Shown here piece after piece: positions 16,501-23,164 of a DNA stretch of 64,000 nucleotides (its first letter is position 1; each line of letters starts with the position of its first letter). Both the position numbers and the translations under genes were made by a program. Source of the DNA: an uncultured Collinsella sp. (lineage in GTDB: Bacteria > Actinomycetota > Coriobacteriia > Coriobacteriales > Coriobacteriaceae); the NCBI GenBank assembly GCA_900549715.1, contig URPK01000011.1, positions 12,563 to 76,562 of the forward strand, written 5' to 3'. Under the pieces are notes generated by a model. The model was not told the DNA's origin. It was given only the letters and a program-made list of their open reading frames with translations, and did no database searches.

Positions 16501-18338
16501 TTGGGGTCGCGCAGCTTAATGACCTTGAACAGGGCATTCTTGATGACGGAATAGGACAGGCCGGCCGCGATGTCGCCCACCGTGGCACCTTCCTTTTGCG
16601 CCTGCTTGACGCGCGAGTTCATAAAGACCGTGCAGCGACTGCCCAGGTCGACGGGGGCCTTGGCATGGATGGCGGCATCGGCAAACGCGCGCACGTCCAT
16701 GTTCATAGACACGGCGAAGCTCTCGATAAAGCTGCCGCAGCCCGATGAGCAGGCCTCGTTGAGCATGATGTGCTCAATCACGCCGTCCTTAACGCGCAGA
16801 CACTTCATGTCCTGGCCGCCGATGTCCAGGATGAACTCGACGCCGGGCAGGAATGCCTTGGCGCCACGCAGGTGCGCAACGGTCTCGATCTCGCCGGAGT
16901 CGGCCTTGAGGGCCTCGATGAGCAGCGCCTCGCCGTAGCCCGTGGTGGTCACGTGGCCGATGGTACAGCCGGCGGGGATGTGGTTGTAGAAATCGGCCAT
17001 GATGACCTTGGCCGTGCCCAGGATGTCGCCGTTGTTGTTGCCGTACCAGGTGTGCAACAGCTGGCCGTCCTCGCCCACGAGCGCGGCCTTCATGGTGGTG
17101 GAGCCGGCGTCGATACCGATGAACACGCGGCCGGTGTAGCCGTCGAGCTTGCCCTTGGGGACGACTTCCTGGTCGTGGCGACCCTTGAACTCGGCAAAGT
17201 CCTCGTCGGTGGCAAAGAGCGGATCCAGACGCTCGACCTCGGCACCCTGCGTGTCACCCAGGGCATCGATGGCCTCGATGAGCTGCGGGAACGTGCTGAG
17301 CTTGTTGGACTCGTGCGCCATGGCGGCGCCGCTCGCCACAAACAGGTGAGCGTTTTGGGGCACGATACGGTGTTCCTCGTCCAGGTTGAGCGTGAGGTAG
17401 AAGCGGTGGCGCAGCTCGGAGAGGTACTGCAGCGGGCCGCCCAGGAAGGCGACGTTGCCGCGGATGGGACGACCGCACGCCAGGCCCGAGATGGTCTGGG
17501 TCACGACGGCCTGGAAGATGGAGGCGGCCACGTCCTCGGGACGGGCGCCCTCGTTGAGCAGCGGCTGCACGTCGGTCTTGGCAAATACGCCGCAGCGACT
17601 GGCGATGGGATAGATGGTGGTGGCGTTGGCCGCGAGCTCGTTGAGGCCGCTGGCATCGGTGTGCAGCAGGGTGGCCATCTGATCGATGAAGGCGCCCGTG
17701 CCGCCGGCGCAGGTGCCGTTCATGCGCTGCTCGATGCCGTTATCGAAGTAGATGATCTTGGCGTCCTCGCCGCCCAGCTCGATGGCGACGTCGGTGGCAG
17801 GGATGAGGGTCTCGACGGCGCGTTTGCTGGCGATGACCTCCTGGACAAACTCCAGGTCGAGCCACTGCGAGAGCAGCAGACCGCCCGAGCCGGTGATGGC
17901 GCAGGTCATTTGAGCCGTCGGCAACACGGTCGCGGCGCCTTCGAACAGGTCGCGGGCGCAGGCGCGGACATCGGTGTGATGGCGCTGGTACTTGGCGTAG
18001 ACAATTTGGTTGTCGTCGTTGAGCACGGCGAGCTTGACGGTGGTGGAGCCCACGTCGATGCCCAGGTGCAGGTTGCCGCGGGCGTTCTCGGGGTTGAAGA
18101 TCGCGCCTTCGGGGGCCTGAGCGGCGGCTACGGGCTCGACAGCGGTGGCTGTGGTTACGCCAGTCGGTACGCCGGCGACGATTGCCTCCCCCGCTGCATT
18201 CTTGGCCTCGGCGACTGCCCCGGCAACTTTCTCGGCAGCAGCGGTCGCCGCCTTCTGCGCGGCATCCGCCACGGCGGGCGCGGCCTCACGCGCGGCAGCG
18301 ACCATACGGTCCTTAATGCCCTCGACGAGTTTGCTCAT
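13542..18338 (-). CDS. 2-hydroxyacyl-CoA dehydratase activase-related giant protein
   Basis: A 1598-residue cytoplasmic fusion. An alanine-rich tail of about 90 residues precedes two BcrAD/BadFG-type ASKHA ATPase domains, starting near residues 93 (GIDVGSTTVKLAVL) and 406 (GIDAGSTTMKAALV). Each has a cysteine region (GTCAGGTGAF near 207; ACSSGCGSF near 531) that in activases helps hold a [4Fe-4S] cluster. CGRCSNNC follows near 694. The rest is a DUF2229/HgdB-like part (IPRALNMYENYPFW near 760; GGGCRATNY) ending in DGCVSCGPA near 1572. Archetype activases use ATP to drive an electron into dehydratases of amino-acid fermentation; for this long fused group the substrate is unknown. Usual members are about 1400-1450 residues, so the N-terminal tail is extra. 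AGAGGAG precedes the ATG. Confidence 0.85.
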   Translation of the reverse strand: MSKLVEGIKDRMVAAAREAAPAVADAAQKAATAAAEKVAGAVAEAKNAAGEAIVAGVPTGVTTATAVEPVAAAQAPEGAIFNPENARGNLHLGIDVGSTTVKLAVLNDDNQIVYAKYQRHHTDVRACARDLFEGAATVLPTAQMTCAITGSGGLLLSQWLDLEFVQEVIASKRAVETLIPATDVAIELGGEDAKIIYFDNGIEQRMNGTCAGGTGAFIDQMATLLHTDASGLNELAANATTIYPIASRCGVFAKTDVQPLLNEGARPEDVAASIFQAVVTQTISGLACGRPIRGNVAFLGGPLQYLSELRHRFYLTLNLDEEHRIVPQNAHLFVASGAAMAHESNKLSTFPQLIEAIDALGDTQGAEVERLDPLFATDEDFAEFKGRHDQEVVPKGKLDGYTGRVFIGIDAGSTTMKAALVGEDGQLLHTWYGNNNGDILGTAKVIMADFYNHIPAGCTIGHVTTTGYGEALLIEALKADSGEIETVAHLRGAKAFLPGVEFILDIGGQDMKCLRVKDGVIEHIMLNEACSSGCGSFIESFAVSMNMDVRAFADAAIHAKAPVDLGSRCTVFMNSRVKQAQKEGATVGDIAAGLSYSVIKNALFKVIKLRDPKEIGSQVIVQGGTFMSDATLRAFEQLTGVHAVRPDIAGCMGAYGAALLARDRAGADGTSTILSAEDIAHLTVTQKHVRCGRCSNNCQLTVNDFGGGRRFITGNRCEKGAGHKKQKTEAPNLFKKKNDLLFNREVLSPDEAPRGTVGIPRALNMYENYPFWHAFFTRLGFSVQLSDQSSKKTYQAGIESMPSESVCYPAKMSHGHVMNLIDRDVDFIWMPCVRWERKEDPTAGNCYNCPIVMSYPTALALNIDEIREQNIEFLYPFVPYHDKTELKRRLYQVLAVDRVADAQAGRGRVRGPKITRSEVDAAVNAAFEADARFHEDIQTMGEEALKWVEDHGGHGIVLAGRPYHNDPEINHALPELISSFGFAVFTEDSLAHLVKPERPIRVVDQWMYHSRLYAVARFVTMRNDLDLIQLNSFGCGLDALTTDQVQEILEASGKIYTVLKIDEVSNLGAARIRIRSLMAALKDQEAERLAEATAAGEAYEQGDAAPVAPSTDAPAFASRKYTFEAQRESASTAWPKVPFTEQMREEGYTILCPQMAPIHFDLVKEVFRGAGYNLELLPSTDHDAVEAGLRYVNNDICYPSILVTGQIMEAIESGRYDLSKTAVVISQTGGGCRATNYIALIRKALRESGHPEIPVISLSAVALGEDNPGFKITPALLKQAVYAVLFGDVMMQMLYRCRPYEATPGAANALYEEYMARARKLAPKFNRHNYTKLCREAIRAFDTMPLVGEGTKPRVGVVGEILVKFHPTANNHVVDVIEREGCEAVVPGLLDFFLYSMSNAELQKDELGSSATTRAGMQALIKLVDWMRTPVEELLEKSRRFEAPERIGTMADKARTVLSVCNNMGEGWLLTAEMLDLIDHGAPNIICTQPFACLPNHVVGKAVIKELRRQHPESNIVAVDYDPGASEVNQLNRIKLMISVAKENMRAGKGFKLEKVAPLAMDEVTGQMRAHDGCVSCGPASEEAVASVAERLGRGIKK

Positions 18339-18350
18339 CTGTCTCTCCTC

Positions 18351-19061
18351 TTAGTTATGGGACTCAACGGACACGGCGGTGTCGACCGCGTCTTCGAGCT
18401 GCAAGTTCAATAGCTTCATGCCGTATTCCGGCACGTTGATATCGATGGGTTGGCCATACAAGTCGCCGGGACGCACAAAGGCGATAACCGTCATAATGCG
18501 CGCCATGGCCTCGGGCGATTCGGTGAGCCCGCGCTCATACCAGCGTTGGAGCAGACCGACCTCGGCACTCACGACGAAGGTGACGTAGTAGTCAAAGAAC
18601 GTACCCAGCGCCAGGCCCAAAATACCCGTCTGCGCACGCGGCACCACGGCCTCACGCGCGGTGTCGATAATCTTTTTAATGAAGGCTTGATCGCCGCCCG
18701 GGCCCAGCAGCGATCCGATCAGATCGCGGTTGGCCGCAAGATAGCGCAGCAGCTCAACCGAACCAGGTGCTGGCTCGAGCTCATCGATGCTGCGATACAG
18801 ATCGGGCAGATGAGCTGCGGTAATGAGCTCAACGTGCTCGCGGATCTCAGCCAGCAGACTTTCCTCGATCTGATTGATAAAGTCGGGAATATCGCGGTAG
18901 TGCGAATAGAACGTGCGGCGCGTAAGGCCGGCACGCTCGGTGAGCGACGCGACATTAATGCGCGAAAGATCGCCGCTTTCGGCAAGCTCGCTGGCAAGTG
19001 CCTGGCGAAGGGCGCGCTGCGAGCGAAGGGACCTGCGATCGCATTTCTCGAGCTGGGACAA
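18351..19061 (-). CDS. TetR family transcriptional regulator
   Basis: A 236-residue regulator. The N-terminal helix-turn-helix is recognisable in INVASLTERAGLTRRTFYSHY followed by RDIPDFINQIE, the usual TetR recognition helix and helix 4. The C-terminal ligand domain is mostly helical and of unidentified class. It ends 13 bases before the start of the giant activase gene on the same strand, so the two probably form an operon and the regulator may control it. Upstream (19090-19130), the sequence ATTGCACA occurs twice 19 bases apart, and CACACGGTGTG is a near-palindrome; both are candidate autoregulatory sites. The inducing ligand is unknown. Confidence 0.85.
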   Translation of the reverse strand: MSQLEKCDRRSLRSQRALRQALASELAESGDLSRINVASLTERAGLTRRTFYSHYRDIPDFINQIEESLLAEIREHVELITAAHLPDLYRSIDELEPAPGSVELLRYLAANRDLIGSLLGPGGDQAFIKKIIDTAREAVVPRAQTGILGLALGTFFDYYVTFVVSAEVGLLQRWYERGLTESPEAMARIMTVIAFVRPGDLYGQPIDINVPEYGMKLLNLQLEDAVDTAVSVESHN

Positions 19062-19154
19062 GCGTCCTCCTTGTTACTCAGCCTGTGCGCTATTGCACAG
19101 TGCGAGTATTATTGCACACCGTGTGTATCAACACGTAAAGGCAATATTTAGATT

Positions 19155-19181
19155 GTGGCAAAGGGACTGTCTTTTTGTCAC
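19155..19181. repeat. GGGACAG-type hairpin flanking the small-peptide locus (left)
   Basis: GTGGCAAA / TTTTTGTCAC with core GGGACTGTC: a diverged member of the short-hairpin family. A closely similar copy sits at 19571-19597, so the two bracket the 41-residue ORF and its RNA as near-direct repeats. Confidence 0.6.
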
Positions 19182-19219
19182 ATTAGGTTGCGCTCAGCTT
19201 TTAGAAGCGACATTGCCGA

Positions 19220-19248
19220 TTGTCCAAAATGTCATTCGTGGGTAGAAT
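19220..19248 (+). promoter_or_regulatory. Predicted sigma-70 promoter of a small RNA
   Basis: TTGTCC, a spacer of exactly 17 bases, then TAGAAT. No protein-coding start follows in this direction. Transcription would begin near 19255 and meet the hairpin at 19305-19333. Confidence 0.55.
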
Positions 19249-19254
19249 GGTGTC

Positions 19255-19345
19255 GACGGCAGCCCAAGTTCTGCAAAGCTGGGCAGCGCCGTTGCGTGGA
19301 TTAAGGGGTCAACGCCTTAGCGGCGCCGACCCCTCTTTCGTTGCT
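19255..19345 (+). ncRNA. Candidate small antisense RNA (type I antitoxin-like)
   Basis: Starting just after the promoter at 19220-19248, this roughly 85-nt stretch can fold into two hairpins. The first pairs ACGGC-GCCCA with TGGGC-GCCGT (19256-19292). The second is a terminator-like GGGGTC...GACCCC stem (19305-19333) followed by TCTTTCGTT. It runs convergently into, and is complementary to, the last codons and stop of the 41-residue ORF (19317-19442). That 3' overlap resembles Fst/RNAII and TxpA/RatA loci. The gene is predicted from structure only; no sequence family is recognised. Confidence 0.5.
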
Positions 19346-19442
19346 TCGAGCGTTGCTTGAGTGCCTCGGAAAGTCCGATAAGCGTCGTAAGAAGCGAGAC
19401 CAATGCGGTCAGGAGCCTCACGAAATCAATCAAATCGGTCAT
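19317..19442 (-). CDS. 41-residue hydrophobic/basic peptide (type I toxin-like)
   Basis: The peptide reads MTDLIDFVRLLTALVSLLTT and continues LIGLSEALKQRSKQRKRGRRR: a short polar start, one membrane helix (about residues 6-26) and a strongly basic tail. The ATG follows GGGAGGTGATGCCC, a very strong ribosome site. That site can pair with CCCTCC just upstream in the mRNA (genomic 19451-19456 with 19464-19469), so translation may be held back by structure. A TAGAAT-like -10 lies at 19507-19512 on this strand, without a clear -35. Size, topology, masked ribosome site and a convergent RNA overlapping the 3' end are the hallmarks of type I toxins, though no known family is matched. It may instead be a small membrane regulator. 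Confidence 0.6.
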   Translation of the reverse strand: MTDLIDFVRLLTALVSLLTTLIGLSEALKQRSKQRKRGRRR

Positions 19443-19570
19443 GGGCATCACCTCCCATCAGATGGAGGGCGCTGCCCGGCACATGGAACTGCCGCCAACA
19501 GCAACAATTCTATCAAAGCGCAGTTAAATATGCGAATATATGTTCGTGTTTAAAGAAGCTAGTCCCCACT

Positions 19571-19597
19571 GTGACAAAGGGGCTGTCCCTTTGTCAC
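19571..19597. repeat. GGGACAG-loop hairpin (stem GTGACAAAGGG)
   Basis: An 11-bp perfect inverted repeat with the loop GCTGT. It lies one base past the stop codon of the HAD phosphatase gene (19599) and matches the diverged copy at 19155-19181. Confidence 0.75.
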
Positions 19598-19598
19598 A

Positions 19599-20462
19599 TT
19601 ATTCGATGACGGTGCGGGAGTTTTGCTTGCGCATGGTGGCGAGCATGTGTTTGGGGACGGCGTGGACCATGCAGCTGCCGATGGTCGCGCTCGCGGCGGC
19701 TTTAGCTGCATAGCTAGCGTTTTTGGTCGCGTAGCTGTGGCGGAAACGCTTGAGCATGGCGATGTCGTTGCCGCCGTCTCCATAGACCGCGACCTCGTCC
19801 TCGGCAATACCGTAGTAGCCCGCCAACCAGGCCACGCTCTCGCCCTTGTTGCACGCTACGTCCGTGATCTCGAACATCACCGGATCGAACGGCGCGTTGA
19901 CCACGCGGTCCGATCGCTCGGCCAAATATGCCTTAAGGTCACGCTCCAGCTCGGGTGAGGTCACGCGACAGTTGATCTTGCACACATCGTGGCGCAGGAT
20001 GTCGCCAATCGACTGGTCAAAATACTGTTCCTCGTGATACCCGCCACGTGCACGCATACCGCGCATCACAATACGCTTGATGGGGCTGTCCTTTTTAAAG
20101 CCCGCCTGATGCATCTCGAACGAACCGCTCGAGTACATGCCATCGGGCGTGGAACAATCAAAGCAAATGTCCGGGAACGCCTTGAGCAGTTCCTCAGTGA
20201 CCTGCGGATCGATGGTCCAAGTCTTGAGCACCTCGCCATGGCTGTCGCGCACGATGGATCCGTTGGAGCAGCAGGCGTCAAGCGCCAGGCCCGTAAAGCC
20301 ATGCTCGCCGATCGGCAACGTCGAGCGTCCAGTCGCGGGAACCACATGCAGACCAGCCTCGGTCAGCTCACGAATGGCACGGCGGATGGTCCCATCCGCC
20401 TCATGCAGGGCGTTCAGCAGCGTTCCGTCTAAGTCACTCGCGAACATCTTAATCATGAACAT
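19599..20462 (-). CDS. HAD-superfamily Cof-type phosphatase
   Basis: A 287-residue hydrolase. Motif I is DLDGTLL (nucleophile and acid aspartates) near the N-terminus, motif II appears as VPATGRS, and motif IV is GDGGNDIAML near the C-terminus. The intervening cap is of the Cof/IIB type. Such enzymes dephosphorylate small phosphorylated metabolites such as sugar phosphates or flavin intermediates; the substrate is not predictable. The ATG at 20462 follows AAGGAGAGGC; a second ATG six bases on is equally plausible. The ribosome site and start codon sit in one arm of an 18-bp inverted repeat (20460-20507), which is unusual. A TACAAT -10 box lies inside that repeat's loop. Confidence 0.9.
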   Translation of the reverse strand: MFMIKMFASDLDGTLLNALHEADGTIRRAIRELTEAGLHVVPATGRSTLPIGEHGFTGLALDACCSNGSIVRDSHGEVLKTWTIDPQVTEELLKAFPDICFDCSTPDGMYSSGSFEMHQAGFKKDSPIKRIVMRGMRARGGYHEEQYFDQSIGDILRHDVCKINCRVTSPELERDLKAYLAERSDRVVNAPFDPVMFEITDVACNKGESVAWLAGYYGIAEDEVAVYGDGGNDIAMLKRFRHSYATKNASYAAKAAASATIGSCMVHAVPKHMLATMRKQNSRTVIE

Positions 20463-20507
20463 GCCTCTCCTTCGTCTGCCCGATATTGTAGACGAAGGAG
20501 AGGCATG
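20460..20507. promoter_or_regulatory. 18-bp inverted repeat over the HAD gene start and promoter
   Basis: CATGCCTCTCCTTCGTCT (20460-20477) and its exact complement (20490-20507) flank a 12-bp loop. In the gene's own direction, TACAAT (20485-20490 on the complement) could be a -10 box that starts transcription inside the loop, leaving the ribosome site free. Transcripts from further upstream would fold and hide it. Confidence 0.5.
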
Positions 20508-20571
20508 TCCGAACAATGCCGTCCCGGCGCGGCGTACCACCGCCTTCACAAATTCACGGTGCCCCAGCGCG

Positions 20572-21834
20572 TTAAGACAATCGCCGCAATCGATTTTTCA
20601 GCCGATAAAACAGAGCCGTCGTCAACGTCAGCACCGGCAACATGCCTGCGAATACAATCGCCGGTGTCCATCGATCATATGCAGCCCCGTACGTCAATTG
20701 GCCGATAGGTATTGCGCAGGAAAGGACCATGTAAACGACCGAAAGCACTTTTCCGCAGAGCTCAGTCGGCGCTGCCCGCTGAACAAACGCGATGATTTCA
20801 ACCGACGCAATGGCTGCCCACACCATGACCCATGCCGAACCAACCGCAAACACGGTGAACACGCATACATCTGCGCCGAACAGTAGCGTGACAATGATCG
20901 GTGCGACTCCAAAACAGATCATCGCAACATATCGACATATGCCATTGAAAGAAAAACGATGCGGCCAAATGCCGACCAAGCCACTGCCGGCAAGACCACC
21001 CAAGCCCATAGCCACCTCAACTATCCCAACGCAGGACGATTGCATGCCGAGATGCTTTGTAACAATAATGGGAGCGCCAATCGTTAGCCCAACCAACGCA
21101 AAGTTCAAAACAGCCGCAAGCAAAATCACAGCGACCAATGATGCATTTTGCAACAGATACCGAATCGACTCCCAAAAATCGTTTCGGCATGTCGTACGAG
21201 TCGCGCCGTCTCCCATCGTTTCAGATGAGGCATTTTGCTTGAGTGCGACCCCAAACAAGAGAGCTGAAATCGCAAACGCCACCGACGCGGTTGTGCAAAG
21301 AGTATCGATGCCAAAGCACCCATAGACTGCCGTCCCAACCACAGGGCCCAAGATATTGCTCACCATGGTCATCTGCGAAACCAATGCAGTGGCCCGCTCA
21401 ACCTTCTCTTCACCCGCCATGCGCACCGTCTCAATTTGGAGCATTGGCTTCAGCAGCGATTGAACACCATATTGAACACAAAGTATCGCTACTACGACGA
21501 CCGCAAGAGGCAATGAGCGCTTCATGGGGACAGACAGCAGTGATGCAGTCATCAGAGCAATGCCGAGGGACACGAGGACCTCGCGGTGTCTTCCCCGATC
21601 CGCTAAGACCCCACCAGCCGGAGTTGCGAGTACGCCGGGTATGAACGCTATCGCCACGACGACACCATATAACGTTGACGATCCCCTGCGATCGAACAAG
21701 TAAAGTGGATACGCAAAGCACAGCGCCGACAGCATCGAATACGTGCACAGCTGCGCAACCAGAAGTTCCGCGAGCCTGATTGACCGCACTGTTTTTGATT
21801 TCAACGAGACACCGACGTCTCTCAGCCCAGCCAT
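20572..21834 (-). CDS. MFS drug-efflux-type transporter
   Basis: A 420-residue, 12-helix major facilitator. The loop between helices 2 and 3 carries GGVLADRGRHREVL, matching the MFS motif G-x-x-x-D-R-x-G-R-R. The ATG at 21834 has GGGGGTGG upstream. Distribution and length fit the exporter (MFS_3-like) group rather than sugar uptake. Immediately upstream on the same strand lies a TetR regulator, and two palindromes occupy the 100-bp gap, so ligand-induced efflux is the likely role. GC content is lower than in neighbouring housekeeping genes, suggesting transfer of the pair. The substrate is unknown. Confidence 0.85.
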   Translation of the reverse strand: MAGLRDVGVSLKSKTVRSIRLAELLVAQLCTYSMLSALCFAYPLYLFDRRGSSTLYGVVVAIAFIPGVLATPAGGVLADRGRHREVLVSLGIALMTASLLSVPMKRSLPLAVVVVAILCVQYGVQSLLKPMLQIETVRMAGEEKVERATALVSQMTMVSNILGPVVGTAVYGCFGIDTLCTTASVAFAISALLFGVALKQNASSETMGDGATRTTCRNDFWESIRYLLQNASLVAVILLAAVLNFALVGLTIGAPIIVTKHLGMQSSCVGIVEVAMGLGGLAGSGLVGIWPHRFSFNGICRYVAMICFGVAPIIVTLLFGADVCVFTVFAVGSAWVMVWAAIASVEIIAFVQRAAPTELCGKVLSVVYMVLSCAIPIGQLTYGAAYDRWTPAIVFAGMLPVLTLTTALFYRLKNRLRRLS

Positions 21835-21848
21835 AAGCCCACCCCCTA

Positions 21849-21867
21849 TACATACCACTAGTATGTA
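21849..21867. promoter_or_regulatory. TetR-type operator, TACATAC-N5-GTATGTA
   Basis: A perfect palindrome with 7-bp arms and a 5-bp spacer lies 15 bases upstream of the transporter's start codon. It overlaps the 5' leader or promoter, as expected for a repressor site. Confidence 0.6.
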
Positions 21868-21916
21868 TTTAATGACTTGAAAAGGGCAGCCGTGGCTACC
21901 CTCACAAATCAATTAC

Positions 21917-21929
21917 ATACCGTTGGTAT
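21917..21929. promoter_or_regulatory. Second operator-like palindrome ATACC-N3-GGTAT
   Basis: A perfect palindrome about 65 bases (six helical turns) from the first, ending six bases before the regulator's stop codon. It shares the ATAC/GTAT half-site with 21849-21867. Confidence 0.5.
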
Positions 21930-21934
21930 CTATA

Positions 21935-22597
21935 TTACCACCCGGCGCGGTCCCATACGTCCCAAATCTGCGCCGTTGTCTGAAGCACTTCATTACCCAA
22001 ATCGAGCCCCACCGCGGCAGCCATCTGCGCCAAACATTGTGCGCGAGCGAGCATTCGCTCCTTGGGCTCGAGCGGACGGAACAATGGCAGCAGCCAAAGA
22101 TTCGCCAACAACGATACGGCCTCCGCCGCTTCGCGCGGGCATTCGCACGCAATGGAGCCGTCGGCGATGCCCTCCTCGATCACTGGCAAGAGACAGCCAT
22201 CGGCCGACTCGTCAAATGAGCCCTGGTACTGCATCGCCAGTAGGCGCGAGCTTTTTACCGGATCTGCTGCAGGACGCATACGTGCCCATAGCTCAATTTG
22301 TGGAACAACGGACTCGGGAGCGTACAGTCGCTTGAGCTTTTGGGCTCCGGTCATATTACCGACGCCAAGCATCGAGCGGCGGTGCTCAACAATCGGAGTC
22401 ATCGCCCGATCAAACGCGGCGTTGAAAATCTCTTCTTTGCTCTTGAAGTGATGATAGACAGCGCCCTTGGTCATGCCGTCGAGACGGTCAACGATATCTT
22501 GAATACTCGTCCCCTCATAACCCTGTGCGCAGAATAGCTCCAGTGCCGCGTCGAGAATCTTCGCGACCGTCTCCTCGGGATATTTATTGCGACCCAT
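21935..22597 (-). CDS. TetR/AcrR family regulator of the adjacent efflux pump
   Basis: A 220-residue regulator starting MGRNKYPEETVAKILDAALE. The HTH reads GTSIQDIVDRLDGMTKGAVY followed by HHFKSKEEIF, a classic TetR DNA-binding domain. The ATG at 22597 is chosen because the domain begins right after it; the ribosome site (GGGCGG) is poor, and 22633 has none. The gene is directly upstream of the MFS transporter with two palindromes between. An 11-bp inverted repeat (22606-22616 / 22647-22657) brackets its own promoter region, where TAAAAT (22640-22645 on the complement) is a likely -10 box, consistent with autorepression. Confidence 0.85.
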   Translation of the reverse strand: MGRNKYPEETVAKILDAALELFCAQGYEGTSIQDIVDRLDGMTKGAVYHHFKSKEEIFNAAFDRAMTPIVEHRRSMLGVGNMTGAQKLKRLYAPESVVPQIELWARMRPAADPVKSSRLLAMQYQGSFDESADGCLLPVIEEGIADGSIACECPREAAEAVSLLANLWLLPLFRPLEPKERMLARAQCLAQMAAAVGLDLGNEVLQTTAQIWDVWDRAGW

Positions 22598-22605
22598 AAT
22601 CCGCC

Positions 22606-22657
22606 CATCCGCAACGCAAGTCTTGTGCCTCATTGCAGCATTTTAACGTTGCGGATG
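22606..22657. promoter_or_regulatory. 11-bp inverted repeat around the tetR promoter
   Basis: CATCCGCAACG and CGTTGCGGATG are exact complements separated by 30 bp that contain a TAAAAT -10 candidate. The extended partial match (CCGCC / GGCGG outside) supports a real pairing or a two-site operator. Confidence 0.4.
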
Positions 22658-22671
22658 GCAGGCGGTCGATC

Positions 22672-23010
22672 CTACACCGCGGCAGGGCCGTGTTCGCCGG
22701 TACGGATGCGGATAACCTCCTCGACCGGCTCAACCCAGATCTTGCCGTCTCCAACGGCACCGGTGCGAGCAGCGTTGCAGATGATGTCGACAATGCCGTC
22801 GACATGTTCATCGGCGCAGATGAGGGTGAACTGCACCTTGGGGATCGTGTTGACGAGCAGCTCGTTGCCGCGCACGTATTCCTTCCAGCCATGCTGCGCG
22901 CCGCATCCCTGCACCTGGTTGATAGTCATACCGCGAACATCAGCAGCAAACAGCGCATCTTTAAGAACCTCAAGCTTCTCGGCACGAACGATCGCCGTAA
23001 TCTTCTTCAT
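22672..23010 (-). CDS. P-II family nitrogen regulator
   Basis: A 112-residue GlnB/GlnK-type trimeric signal protein encoded downstream of the ammonium transporter; the gene pairing marks it as the GlnK-like partner that gates Amt in response to 2-oxoglutarate and ATP/ADP. MKKITAIVRAEKLEVLKDAL, GMTINQVQG and the C-terminal GDGKIWVEPVEEVIRIRTGE are diagnostic. The T-loop reads GWKEYVRGNELLVNTIPKV. Against E. coli GlnK, the tyrosine uridylylated in proteobacteria (Tyr51) aligns with valine and an extra tyrosine sits one residue earlier, so the classical modification probably does not occur. GAGAGGAA precedes the ATG. Confidence 0.9.
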   Translation of the reverse strand: MKKITAIVRAEKLEVLKDALFAADVRGMTINQVQGCGAQHGWKEYVRGNELLVNTIPKVQFTLICADEHVDGIVDIICNAARTGAVGDGKIWVEPVEEVIRIRTGEHGPAAV

Positions 23011-23055
23011 AGTAAATTCCTCTCTTTAGTAAAGAAATGAATTGCCATTCAATAA

Positions 23056-23161
23056 CGCGGGTTTTCCAAGTGCCCGAGATTGCCCCGAAAGAGGAGTGCC
23101 GCGTACTTCGGTACGCAAGCGACAGTTTGAGGGGCAAGGTCGGGTGCTTGGGAAAGCCGCG
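23056..23161. repeat. Long fold-back between amt and the P-II gene
   Basis: 31-nt imperfect arms (23056-23086 and 23131-23161; CGCGG-TTTCC-AAG-GCCC with complements) enclose a 44-nt core containing the nested hairpin GCGTAC-TTCG-GTACGC. It fills the gap between the amt stop and the P-II start. It may set relative expression of the two genes, or be an inserted repeat. Confidence 0.65.
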
Positions 23162-23164
23162 CTG

